Origin: Avena insularis | Taxonomy: Eukaryota > Streptophyta > Magnoliopsida > Poales > Poaceae | Direction of reading: 5' to 3' | Assembly: GCA_023614405.1 (NCBI GenBank) | Contig: CM042692.1 | Span: 119,033,503-119,097,502, forward strand | DNA: 64,000 bases | Shown here: positions 55,455 through 64,000 of the stretch, piece by piece | How positions within the stretch are numbered: the first letter of the stretch is position 1 | Layout of the letters: each line of letters starts with the position of its first letter | Program-made: the position numbers and the translations under genes | The notes under the pieces: model-generated | Databases searched by the model: none | What the model saw: the letters and a program-made list of their open reading frames with translations, nothing else | What the model was told of the DNA's origin: nothing

Positions 55455-56299
55455 AAGTGGTACCAGAGCTTAGTAGTTGCGATACCCCACTGGTCCAGCC
55501 TGTAGGATAACCTAGCTAACGGACGAAGTAGAGTGTCTAAACTATTTTGCAAAATCGGTTGGATAGATCCGATTAGGTCATATTTTACTCCTTACCTTTG
55601 TGCTATTCTCCTCTTACCTCTACGTGTTTTAAATCTGTTCTCTTATCTTTTCTTTGAGTCCAGGATTTCTCGTGGTTGGGTTTTCCGTCGTACCTTCAGG
55701 GTTTAGGTTCCTTCCTCTTGCAATGGTGTTTCCACATCCGGTCTTCATGTTATCTGAAGAATCCTTCATCTTTTGTACCCTTCTTTGTTTCAAATCCACT
55801 AATTTTGTTCTTTGTATCCTCTGGTGGTTTCCAAAGTGATGACATCATCTACATCAGAAGAGCCTACATCGATCATTTGTATCCGAACATCGCTTGTAAA
55901 GATCTTCAGTCTGAATCATGAGAGTTGGTTGCATAATTCTTCTATTCATGTACGGAGTAATGCTTTGGGTGCACGATGGACTGATCCCCATCCGACTACT
56001 CTTATCATTCACTCTTGTACATTGAATCGGTGGATCTGCAATTACTCCTTCCAATGAAGTTACAGGTCGCTTGACCTTTTGATGCCTTTACCTTCGTCCT
56101 TTGTTCTCCGGAGAGTTCTCTCGATGAACGTTAACAACAACCCCTTGTTGGTGGTGTTGCCTAATTCAAGATGGAGCAGAATCTTTGTTAGTGGTGTCGC
56201 GAGGATCTACACGAAGCCAAAAGACCCAGATCGTCGGCCTTCTTCTCTGTACCATGAGGCGGATCTCGAGGGTGAGATCCATTGTTAGTGGTGTCGAAT
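55455..56299 (+). mobile_element. Internal region of the retroelement, non-coding, 845 bp
   Basis: It runs from the end of the 5' LTR to the TGTAGCACCCCGG of the 3' LTR. The longest open frames are about 60-80 codons, with no zinc knuckle, aspartic protease, reverse transcriptase or integrase motif. No purine-rich tract is seen directly before the 3' LTR, where one is normally needed for plus-strand priming; the last bases are GTGGTGTCGAAT. A 15-nt motif occurs three times toward the end: TTGTTGGTGGTGTTG at 56145, and TTGTTAGTGGTGTCG at 56185 and 56282. Confidence 0.85.
55458..55469 (+). other. Primer binding site, initiator tRNA-Met type
   Basis: TGGTACCAGAGC begins three bases after the LTR terminal TTACA. 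It matches the usual plant element site TGGTATCAGAGC, complementary to the 3' end of initiator tRNA-Met, at 11 of 12 bases. This sets minus-strand DNA priming and proves the direction of the element. Confidence 0.88.
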
Positions 56300-56860
56300 T
56301 GTAGCACCCCGGTAAAACTACTACTAGAAAATCGCTTGTTGTTTTTATTTTGTGCATCATCATAACCGCATGCTCATGTCATCATGCCACAATGCATTTG
56401 AGCATCATCATGTCATCATGCGTGTTTTGGTTAAAACTATTTTCTAAAATCCTAGTTTGTTTTCTAATCACTCTCCTTCTCTATTTCAAATTAAAACCCT
56501 GGTCTGTTTCAGATACTTTATTTGTCTAAAATCTATTTGCAAAAATCTTTTAAAAATAAAATAAATAGATACAAATGTTTTAGGGGAGGCCGCCACCGGC
56601 TAGGCCTAACGGGCCTAGCTCGCAGCAACCTACCACCCCGGCTAATCCTGACCCTAGGTCTAAATCTAGACCAAACTCTACATGTGCTAACCCTAAACCT
56701 GGCTCACCACCTACCCTGCAGCCGCCGCACCACACCCGCACTAACCATCCTTGCGTGTAACACAAGCACACACATGCGTGTACGCACGCTCCCTCCCACC
56801 TCTTGACACGCCACTGCCCATGCGATGCACCTACTGCGTGACCCCGTCTCGCCCGACACA
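56300..56860 (+). mobile_element. Truncated 3' LTR (first 561 bp)
   Basis: It starts TGTAGCACCCCGGTAAAACT and follows the 5' LTR to GTCTCGCCCGACACA. There the 5' LTR (51924) continues with GCCGGACAC, but this copy continues with CATGCAATGAC of the satellite. The last five LTR bases, ACACA, are also the satellite core sequence, so the junction has 5 bp of microhomology. Confidence 0.9.
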
Positions 56861-57154
56861 CATGCAATGACTCCAGTTGTGGTTAGTAAGAAGAACACAT
56901 GCAATGACACTGGTGGAACCATGTGTGGTCTCTGAAGAGAACACACATGCAATGACTCTGGCTGTTGTTAGTAAAAAGAGCACATATGCAATGATACTGG
57001 TGGATCTATAGGTGGATTGTGAAAAGAACACACATGCAATGACGCTGGTTGTTGTTAGTAAAATGAACACACATGCAATGACACTGGTGGCTCCATAGGT
57101 GGATTGTGAAAAGAACACACATACAATGACTCTAGTTGTTGTTAGTAAAAAAGA
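56861..57154. repeat. Satellite segment duplicated from next to the 5' LTR
   Basis: From CTCCAGTTGTGGTTAGTAAGAAG onward, this segment tracks about 51077-51363 almost base for base. The only differences I count are a 2-bp deletion and about seven substitutions. It shares the rare variants GGTGGAACC, GCACATATGCAATGATAC, GTAAAATGAACAC and GGTGGCTCC. Its leftmost core is the standard ACACATGCAATGAC, whereas the counterpart at 51063 has the diverged ATAGTGATGAGATGAC, so the breakpoint lies at or near this core. Confidence 0.9.
57150..57154. repeat. Target-site duplication AAAGA, left of the second solo LTR
   Basis: AAAGA precedes TGTAGCACCCC here and recurs after the terminal TTACA at 61213-61217. 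Confidence 0.9.
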
Positions 57155-58943
57155 TGTAGCACCCCGGTAAAACCACTACTAGAAAATCGCTTGTTGTTTT
57201 TATTTTGTGCATCATCATAACCGCATGCTCATGTCATCATGTCACAATGCATTTGAGCATCATCATGTCATCATGCATGTTTTGGTTAAAACTATTTTCT
57301 AAAAGCCTAGTTTGTTTTCTAATCACTCTCCTTCTCTATTTCAAATTAAAACCCTGGTCTGTTCTGGATACTTTATTTGTCTAAAATGTATTTGCAAAAA
57401 TCTTTTAAAAATAAAATAAATAGATACAAATGTTTTAGGGGAGGCCGCCACCGGCTAGGCCTAACGGGCCCAGCTTGCAACAACCTACCACCCTGGCTAA
57501 TCCTGACCCTAGGTCTAAATCTAGACCAAACTCTACCTGTGCTAACCCTAAACCTAGCTCACCACCTACCCTGTAGCCGCCGCACCACACCCGCACTAAC
57601 CATCCTTGCGTGTAACACAAGCACACACATGCGTGTACACATGCTACCGCCCACCCCTTGTCACGCCACCGCCCACGCGATGCACCTACCGCGTGACCCC
57701 GTCTCGCATGACACAGCCGGACACACCCCCATGTCCCCGTCCTGCATCCACCTACCCTGCAGTGAACTATTCCCCTCGATTGATCTCAGTGCCGCGCGCC
57801 CCTCCTCTGCCTTGATGTCCTGCCGCCGCTGTCAGCTCTTCCCCGACCGCCACATCCTCTCCATTCCCGGCCCTGTAGAGCGCCGCGCCGCCTCCTCTGG
57901 CCGCGAGATCCCTGACGCCGAGCTTGCTAGGATGCCGCCCTCCTCCTGGCCCTCGGGTCCCTGCCCCAGCGGTCGCCGACCTCCTCTCTGGCCGCCACGA
58001 TTCGTCCTCTTCCGCCGGACATCAGCGCCGTCGTGCGCGCCCCAAGGTCTTCGTCGACCTCGCCCGCCTCTCCCTGCCGCAACAACACCTCGCCTCCCCA
58101 CGCGCGTGTCTACCTTGTCTGGTGCTACCGCGAGCACCGCCACCCCGGCGCCCCTCTGCTGCTCTGCCGCGCGAGTCCCTCGCCACCGCCCCGAAGCTAC
58201 GCCCGGCACCCTCACACTCAATCTCTCCCGAGCCCGTGCGCTACCGCCTCTCGTCGTCCTCCAGCGCCGCCATGTCCTCCCATCCCTCGCCCGCCTCCTT
58301 CATCTTGCGCCTGGTGCCGCCTCGCCCGGCTTCCCTCTTCCGTGGCCGTGCTCTGGAGCCTCACCGCCACCGTCGTCCTCGCGTCGTTCATGCGTGCCCT
58401 GCTACTCCGGTTTTCCACCTCCTCCCTGGCAAGGATGAGCCTCTGCCACGACTCAGACGACATGCACATGACATGCTTTCTTGAATGCCTAAAAGATCGG
58501 TGATCCTCGGTTGTTTGGTTCCTTTGACCCGTGCTCGTGTCCATGTTGTCGCTTCTCGCCGTGCTGTCCGCCTTCGCTTCCCTGGTGCAACTCAAGTTCA
58601 AGTCGACGACCGTAGCGCCCCAAGTTTCTAGCACCAAGGTCTTCTCGTCGACAAGATCAACCGAAGCCGGGATCCAAGATCTTCGACCAGGAACACCATG
58701 TTCTCCTTCTCGGACCCGAAGACCCCAAACCCGGAGACCTTCCTCACGGATGCCAAGACCCCGTTCCCGGAGGCGAAGTTCGAACCCGAAGACCAGCAAG
58801 CTCTTCTTCCCGTAACGACAAGTGCTTCGACACGGATCTGATGTTCGAGACCCTGAACCAAGATTCGAATAACGATCCTCGAGACCGAATCCAAACCCCC
58901 AGAACCCAAGATCGTCGATCCGACATGTGTGACCCTAAGCCCC

Positions 58944-58959
58944 TATATTTTTATAATAT
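58944..58959 (+). promoter_or_regulatory. Putative LTR TATA region
   Basis: TATATTTTTATAATAT follows GTGTGACCCTAAGCCCC, the same as at 53168 in the 5' LTR. It is a candidate U3 core promoter by conservation only. Confidence 0.42.
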
Positions 58960-60346
58960 GATATCTATCTTGTTGCATATTAAATTGTCCATGTTTGCAT
59001 AAATATTGTGGTTGCTTGGGGGTAATTGAACGATTCACCTAATAATTAAGTATGGAGACCATATGTGGGCTATTCTAGTCTTATATTATCTTCATTTAAA
59101 TTTGTGTAGTGAATCGTTGCTATGTTTTACCTTATTAATGCAACATTTAAATTGCGGGGTATCTAAACAACATGAACCCATTAATTAATTGGCGGGACCC
59201 CAGTTCCTCTTAATGTTGTCTAGTTGCACCGCATCTTTGCCATGTCATGCATCATACATGCATCATACCCGGTCTTCTGCCGTAGTATTAAATAGTGCAT
59301 CCGGTGTTTCTTTTAGTGCTTTGATTCTTCACGGATTAGGCCGATGAGTTGATGCGAGTATCGGCAAGTCCTTCGGATAATGTATCTTCGGCTATGCTTC
59401 CCAGGCGAGCTTTCTCCCCCTTTCTACCTATTTCGCGTTTATAGTCTTTACTTTCTCCTGTTGATCTATTGCGATCCTTGTTGCGATGCTTTAGTTTCCG
59501 TGCACCATTTATATTCCTTGCAGCCTCTATATTGCCTTGGACACATCCTATTGCCTGTTGATTGATTGACAATCGGCCTTGCGAGTCGTAGTTGCTTGCT
59601 CAGGTCCTACTTCACGTCGTTGTCGTTCCACCGTTGATAAAAGGTTGGCACATGCTTAATGGTGGGGATGATCATGCCTTTAATTTCAACTGATAATTAA
59701 AAATGCTGGGAATAGTTATAACTAATGCAGAGGCATTGGGCAATACCTAATATTTGGTTCTTCCACGCTCACTTGTGTCCGGTAGGCCCCGAGTACTTGA
59801 TACCTGTTCCTTGACTATTCGCACTATCCACATACGGGAGAGTCTATGAATCCCCCTTAGCAAGAGCTTGATTCATTTCTTATTTCTTGGGGCCACAAAC
59901 TAGTTTGGGGCTTTATTACTATCATGTACATATGCCATGCTTTACTGCTTTATTTATGATTGTGCATGGAGCACCTATACTGTTTTGGATGCGGAGTGTT
60001 TTCGCGGTATCGACAAGCCAGACACACTTTCGGGTTCCCAGTCATTTACTACCATTGACGCAAACCTTGGATCCGTCTTGGAGCCGTCCAACTTCGTTGC
60101 GGGTAGCTTAATGGGGTGGCCGCCTGAAATATTTTATGAATCCTGTGATTGCTTTGTCGGGAAAGCCTCGTTGGGTTTTGATTTGGTTTTTCCGAGGTTG
60201 ATCGTGTGTGTGTTGCTATTTGTGCACCCCTGCAGGGTAAATCTTTCTGAAAGTTGTGTCTGCGGTTATGAACGACATGGAGCACAGTATCTCGATCATA
60301 GACAAGCACAACTAAAGTAGTGCTATAAATTTGACTTAATATGTGA

Positions 60347-60568
60347 CTAGTAATCAGCTTCACTACAATGGAATGGATAATAAAAGTGCCAACAACTGGT
60401 GGAATTGGTGTGTATCATGTCATGTTATATCTGCCTAGTAAGTATTGCAACTACAATGGAATGGTTACCTAAAATTGCCCACTGCTTTAGATATTAGGAT
60501 GACTTGTGCTATCTATATCTGACTAGTAAGTGCTGCAACTATAACGGAATGAATAAAACTGCCAACTG
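60347..60568 (+). repeat. Three-copy degenerate tandem repeat inside the second solo LTR, 88-bp period
   Basis: Units open with CTAGTAA at 60347, 60435 and 60523, exactly 88 bp apart, with the same downstream GGAATG and AAAACTGCCAAC landmarks as the other LTRs. Confidence 0.72.
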
Positions 60569-61212
60569 TGTGAGTTCCTTTGTTTGACTCTCTCGTTTGG
60601 TCTCAAGGGGGAATACCAGGATGGGTATGATTGGTGTTAGTATCAGGTTGGTCCCGAATAGGTCTCTCTTATCCCTCTCTAATAGCCGACAGTTGCATCG
60701 AGTCTCTATAGGTTGTTTAGTGCATGTTGCGCTGCCGCTTCAGTCCACCATACCTATGTAGGCGAGAGCCGCCGAATTCTAGCCTCACCATGTACTGGCC
60801 TCAGTACTGACCGCTCCGTTTTTCCTTTGCCCTTTGTCGTCACCCCTTTTGTTTAACAGGTATAAGTTCGACGTCGTTAGCAGGGTTACCCTTCCGGCTT
60901 GGCCTGGGAAGAGTTATGGACACCATTGGTTATTCTTCAGGGCTCTTAGGCCCTTTTGCATCTTATCCGTACTCGGATGTTGTATCATTTTCAAGATGAT
61001 TTGGATCTTTATACTGTATATCTGTATTCTTGACTCATGGAGTCGTTGTTGTATATATACTGTTCTGTGGGTTCCATAGTGGACTAATGTGTAATGGTAT
61101 TACTTCGTTTTCCACCCGCATGCAAGTGCCTGGTGGGCGTCTTTGAATCGTTTCTATGCGGGTTTGGCGGGAAGCGCTAAAATCTGCATAGGGCCGATTC
61201 GAGGGTGTTACA

Positions 61213-61217
61213 AAAGA
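61213..61217. repeat. Target-site duplication AAAGA, right of the second solo LTR
   Basis: AAAGA follows the LTR terminal TTACA and continues as ACACACATGCAATGACACTAG. Joining the left flank GTTGTTAGTAAA to this restores a B-to-A monomer junction. Confidence 0.9.
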
Positions 61218-61972
61218 ACACACATGCAATGACACTAGTGGATCCATGTGTGGTCTCTGAAGAGAACACACATGCAATGACTCTGGTTGTTGTTAGTAAA
61301 AAGAACACACATGCAATGACTCTGGTTGTTGTTAGTAAAAAGTGCACACATGCAATGACATTGGTGGATCCATGTGTGGTCTCTGAAGAGAACACACATT
61401 TCAATGACACTTGTCGATCCATATGTGGTATGTGAAAAGAAAACACATGCAGTGACTCCAGTTGTTGTTAGTAAAAAGAACACACATGCAATGACACTGG
61501 TGGATCCATGTGTGGTCTCTAAAGAGAACACACATGCAATGACACTGGTGGATCCATATGTGGTATTTGAAAAGAACACACATGAAATGACTCCAGTTGA
61601 TGTTAGTAAAAAGAACACACATGCAATGACATTGGTGGATCCATATGTGGTATGTGAAAAGAACAGACATGCAATGACTCTAGTTGTTTTTAGTAAAAAG
61701 AACGCACATGCAATGACACTGGTGGATCCATGTGTGGTCTGTGCAAAGAACACACATTTCAATGACACTGGTGGATCCATATGTGGTATGTGAAAAGAAC
61801 AGTCATGAAATGACTCTTGTTGTGGTTAATGAAAGAATACACATTTCGATGACAATGGTGGTTCCATATGTGGTCTGTGAAAAGAACACACATGCAATGA
61901 CTTTAGCTGTGGTTAATGAGAAGAACACACATGCATTGACACTGGTGGAACCATAGGCGGATTGTGAAAAGA
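61213..61972. repeat. Right terminal segment of the satellite array
   Basis: Standard monomers run to about 61800 and then become irregular: GTGGTTAATGAAAGAATACAC, CATTTCGATGACAATGG, GGTTCCATATGTGG and CCATAGGCGGATTG. The last recognisable satellite sequence is ATTGTGAAAAGA; the next bases, GATTTGCCCTCTCTC, are unrelated. This is the only array edge in the window. Confidence 0.93.
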
Positions 61973-62252
61973 GATTTGCCCTCTCTCTCGGTCACAAATC
62001 TCACAAAATCCCAAACGTGTGGAGATCCCAAACGTGTGCTCACTCTGGGTTCTACGCCCTGCTTGGCTGACATAGATGTCACGCAGATCGTCTCCACCAA
62101 CCGTTGATCCTATGTGATCCAATGGGCAGGATAACCCCTCCCCTCTCCACTTTTTTTATGCATGGTCAATCCGTGCCACCTCTCTATCCGTGCCACCGAT
62201 ACTTTACCTCCATAAACAAGTGAAAATCCATCTATCTAACTAAAATAAATGA
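61973..62252. other. Unique sequence next to the array edge
   Basis: No satellite, LTR or convincing ORF is present. A 14-nt sequence, ATCCCAAACGTGTG, is directly repeated within about 20 bp (near 62006 and 62026). TCCGTGCCACC is likewise repeated near 62169 and 62188. This is the 3' side of the minus-strand decayed ORF. I see nothing else in it. Confidence 0.6.
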
Positions 62253-62833
62253 TTATATTTTGAAGAAGCCATCGTCTTTGTCTTCTGGTTCGTCCTCGTC
62301 TTCATCAACGCCATGGTCCCTGCCATCGCCACTGTCGATGTCCTCCTCTGACGACTCGACACTGCCCCTTCCTTGAATAAGCGCGCTATCTCCTTGTCGG
62401 AGTCCTCCTCCTCCTCCTCTTCGTAGTCCCATGGGTCCAGATCACTCTCCTCCGCTTCTGCCTCCAACTGATCGGTGAACGCCTCCTCGTTGGCCGAGTC
62501 AGACTCGTCCAAATAGCTATCTCCTCTCTTCTTCCTGGTCTTCTTCTCGTTCCTCTTCTTGTCCGTACTCGCCGGTGCAACACGCGCCCCCGTCCTAGCT
62601 GCTGCTTTGCACTCGTCCGATGCTGCAGGTACCCCATGCTCCTCCTGTGCGGCCGATACGAGCTTCGACGTCACGGTGTCCTCGAGTGCCGATGTCGATG
62701 GATCCTAGCATGGTCAGACACGACGTGCTGCCTCAGCAGGCGACTCACGAGCGTGAACGATGCAGCGAAGAGCTGGGGACGCATGACGGTCAGTGGATGG
62801 CTTGGACCTGCCATTGCCACGGCGAGGGGGCAT
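62253..62833 (-). pseudogene. Decayed ORF for a basic-then-acidic hypothetical protein
   Basis: Read on the minus strand from ATG at 62833, the frame starts MPPRRGNGRSKPSTDRHAS and meets TGA (62714-62716) and TAG (62705-62707). It then stays open to about 62370 through a lysine/arginine cluster (KKRNEKKTRKKRG), DESDSANEEAF and an acidic run, DYEEEEEEDSDKE. Just after this (about 62364-62370) acidic coding continues in a different frame, ending DEDEDEPEDKDDGFFKI and a TAA at 62253-62255. The abrupt frame change inside one acidic tail suggests a 1-nt indel. The lysine block and acidic tail suggest a nuclear protein, but I recognise no family. Alternatives are a short real gene starting at the ATG at 62674 with a shifted tail, or a fragment of a larger gene. 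There is no other evidence of expression. Confidence 0.4.
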
Positions 62834-63528
62834 CGTGCTCGAGGTAGTTGCTTCGAATGGTCGATGGCGGGTACACAGAGTGGGGTGCCGATCTGATCAA
62901 GGATGAGCAGCGGTTTCGTGCGTTGTGTCCACGCATGCATTTGTCGATTATCAAAAAAAGAAATAAGTAATATCTCGCGTACTAAACATAATTTCAACAC
63001 AACAAAAGTGGCACAGCGTATTCTAGACTCGTAAATATCTCGCGTGTGCCTGTCACGTGGAGTTCGACAGAGTTCGATGTGCTGACGTGATCGTGCAGTA
63101 GTTGCACGCATCATTGCCCCATCAACACGTGACACACGCACCCGGGATGTGCACCCCGATTCCTGTGATGACCACCTGGCTCGCAATCCCCTTATTATAT
63201 ACTGGATTTTGGGTGGCGCCGAAGACCATTGAAGTGTCCATCGCAATAAAGACAAGTCCCATCGATTCGCTACCCCTGCCTCCTTGGCTTCTTTGAGAAG
63301 GTAGACCGTACACGGTGGTCTTGTATAATAGTACTAGTACTACTGGACCACGCCTGTATTCTTTGACTCTTCTCCCACAATAATCACTATATCCTTCCTC
63401 CACTAAGGAGGGGGAGAGGTCGGTCGACGATCCTCGCGGAGAAAAGGGAGAGAAATCGCCGTCAGGCACTTCTTGCTCTACCAGCCGCTCAAGCCCACCC
63501 TCTCATCGAGGCCCAATCTCCCCTGACA
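62834..63528 (+). promoter_or_regulatory. Candidate upstream region of the edge gene
   Basis: This is non-repetitive DNA with no convincing ORF; the 194-codon minus-strand frame across it overlaps the decayed ORF in another frame and has no features of a protein family. It contains two G-boxes, CACGTG at 63054-63059 and 63126-63131, and a bZIP-type TGACGTGA at 63083-63090. TATA-like stretches are TTATATA at 63195-63201 and TATAATA at 63324-63330. A CT-rich stretch follows near 63390. AATATCTCGCGT is repeated near 62970 and 63036. The role is inferred from motifs and from position before the predicted start codon. Confidence 0.35.
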
Positions 63529-63752
63529 ATGGCGCCGAATGTTCTAGCAGGCGAGGGCTCCTCCCGGTACGGTCTTCTTGTTCTACTTCTTCTCCATCTC
63601 CCTCTCCATCATGATCTTATTCAGCTTCTTCTTGTTTTTCTTCTTCTTCTTGCTCTTCCTCTTCTACGTATTACAGGATGGCCGTGGAGCCCGAATACAC
63701 CATGACGAGGACGTTGCAGGACCAGTTCGGCCCCATTCCATGTCTCAACGAG
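63529..63752 (+). CDS. Predicted start of a spliced plant gene, hypothetical, partial
   Basis: ATG at 63529-63531 (context GACAATGGC) opens an exon coding MAPNVLAGEGSSR that ends at 63566, before GTACGG. The next 110 bp is strongly pyrimidine-rich and ends in TTACAG at 63671-63676, a good plant intron with an acceptor. Exon 2 (63677-63752) restores the frame, beginning MAVEPEYTMTRTLQD and ending at AACGAG, before the donor GTAGCA. The two exons give exactly 38 codons with no stop and finish in phase 0. Unspliced, the frame stops after 58 codons, inside exon 2. The ATG at 63678 could be an alternative start. I do not recognise the protein, and the rest lies beyond the window. The model rests on splice signals and frame continuity only. 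Confidence 0.45.
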
Positions 63753-64000
63753 GTAGCAAATCTCCACGCTGTTATTTTCCGAGTTGTGATGTGGATTTAT
63801 TAGATCCTGTCCGACCCACATTGGTTTTTCTTCTTCTTTTGCAAGTTGTATTAGTTTTCATGAATATGACTGGATCTCTTGGTATTTCCTTAATACCGCT
63901 ATTCATAGATTCACTATGGATTTTTTGTGATTAGGATTAGTTTATCGTGGTCATGAATAGATCTCTAGGTCCATTTTTTAACACTGCGGTCAATAGATTC
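63753..64000 (+). other. Putative intron 2 of the edge gene, open at the window end
   Basis: It starts GTAGCA after AACGAG and is T-rich throughout (GGTTTTTCTTCTTCTTTTGC, TTTCATGAATATG, GATTTTTTGTGATTAGG). It has stops in the continuing frame, as expected for intron. No acceptor with a following open frame is evident before position 64000. Confidence 0.35.

Larger units (their letters stand above)
51364..56860 (+). mobile_element. Non-autonomous LTR retrotransposon with very long LTRs, 3' LTR truncated
   Basis: The order is 5' LTR (51364-55454), primer binding site (55458-55469), an 845-bp internal region (55455-56299) and the first 561 bp of the 3' LTR (56300-56860), which stops where satellite resumes. 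With 4.1-kb LTRs and no gag-pol it fits the 'large retrotransposon derivative' style of element, which depends on a partner for its enzymes. The TGTAGC start, TTACA end and 5-bp target site are typical of plant LTR elements. Gypsy affiliation is likely from the layout but cannot be proven without pol. No target duplication lies at the right end, consistent with truncation. Confidence 0.88.
57155..61212 (+). mobile_element. Second solo LTR, 4,058 bp, same family
   Basis: It starts TGTAGCACCCCGGTAAAACC, ends GAGGGTGTTACA, and is flanked by AAAGA on both sides, so LTR-LTR recombination has removed the internal part. It is close to the 5' LTR at 51364-55454 in every region: CATCATG-rich start, GC-rich block 57435-58930, TATA region, AT-rich 3' half. 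Its GC-rich block holds a chance 353-codon frame (57377-58438) rich in Pro, Ser, Ala and Arg. That frame is broken in the sister LTR and resembles no retroelement protein. Confidence 0.93.

Noticed and set aside
55654..56288. Small ORFs in the retroelement internal region as gag remnants
   Set aside because: They are 60-95 codons long, mutually overlapping, and lack a zinc knuckle or any gag-like feature, so I treat the region as non-coding.
57377..58438. 353-codon plus-strand ORF in the second solo LTR
   Set aside because: It lies in the GC-rich LTR block, is low-complexity Pro/Ser/Ala/Arg, starts in AT-rich LTR sequence, and is interrupted in the near-identical 5' LTR (TGA near 51868). Chance absence of AT-rich stop codons explains it.
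62671..63255. 194-codon minus-strand ORF
   Set aside because: It overlaps the better-supported decayed acidic ORF in another frame, spans AT-rich intergenic sequence and the G-box region, and shows no family motif.
63578..63934. 118-codon ORF starting with a phenylalanine/leucine-rich stretch resembling a signal or membrane segment
   Set aside because: The hydrophobic run is the polypyrimidine tract of a likely intron (CTTCTTCTT repeats before TTACAG) read in one frame.

Overview
The window looks like nuclear DNA from a plant with a large, repeat-rich genome, most likely a grass. The grass call, and Triticeae in particular, is an inference from the very long LTRs, the CpG-rich GC blocks and the intron style; nothing here proves the species. 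There is no bacterial or organellar gene content.

Layout: (1) 1-43366 is one unbroken satellite array. (2) 43367-47713 is a solo LTR of about 4.3 kb inserted in the array, flanked by the 5-bp target duplication CAATG. (3) 47714-51363 is more satellite. (4) 51364-56860 is a non-autonomous LTR retrotransposon: a 4.09-kb 5' LTR, an initiator-Met-type primer binding site, a coding-free 845-bp internal region and the first 561 bp of a 3' LTR. (5) 56861-57154 is 294 bp of satellite. (6) 57155-61212 is a solo LTR of the same family. (7) 61213-61972 is the right edge of the array. (8) 61973-64000 is unique DNA with a decayed minus-strand ORF coding an acidic protein and the apparent start of a spliced plus-strand gene that leaves the window.

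The satellite is built from two monomer classes that share the 16-nt core ACACACATGCAATGAC. Type A is 48 bp and carries a BamHI site (GGATCC). Type B is 39 bp and carries GTTGTTGTTAGTAAAAAGA. A 49-bp form of A has CATTTCAATGAC in its core. The monomers form higher-order repeats (HORs) of about 1,009, 1,106, 1,210, 1,604, 2,062 and 3,066-3,146 bp in successive blocks. A 1.4-kb segment also recurs 22,257 bp away. Because 39 and 48 are both multiples of three, the array yields many spurious ORFs on both strands; none is a credible gene.

The most informative history lies at 51-61 kb. The same diverged satellite segment, with LTRs at the same insertion point and the same AAAGA target site, occurs twice in tandem. 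This implies that a retroelement plus flanking satellite was duplicated, that the first copy was truncated at a short ACACA microhomology, and that the second collapsed to a solo LTR. Apart from the edge gene and the decayed ORF, I see no host genes, tRNAs, rRNAs or autonomous transposon genes.
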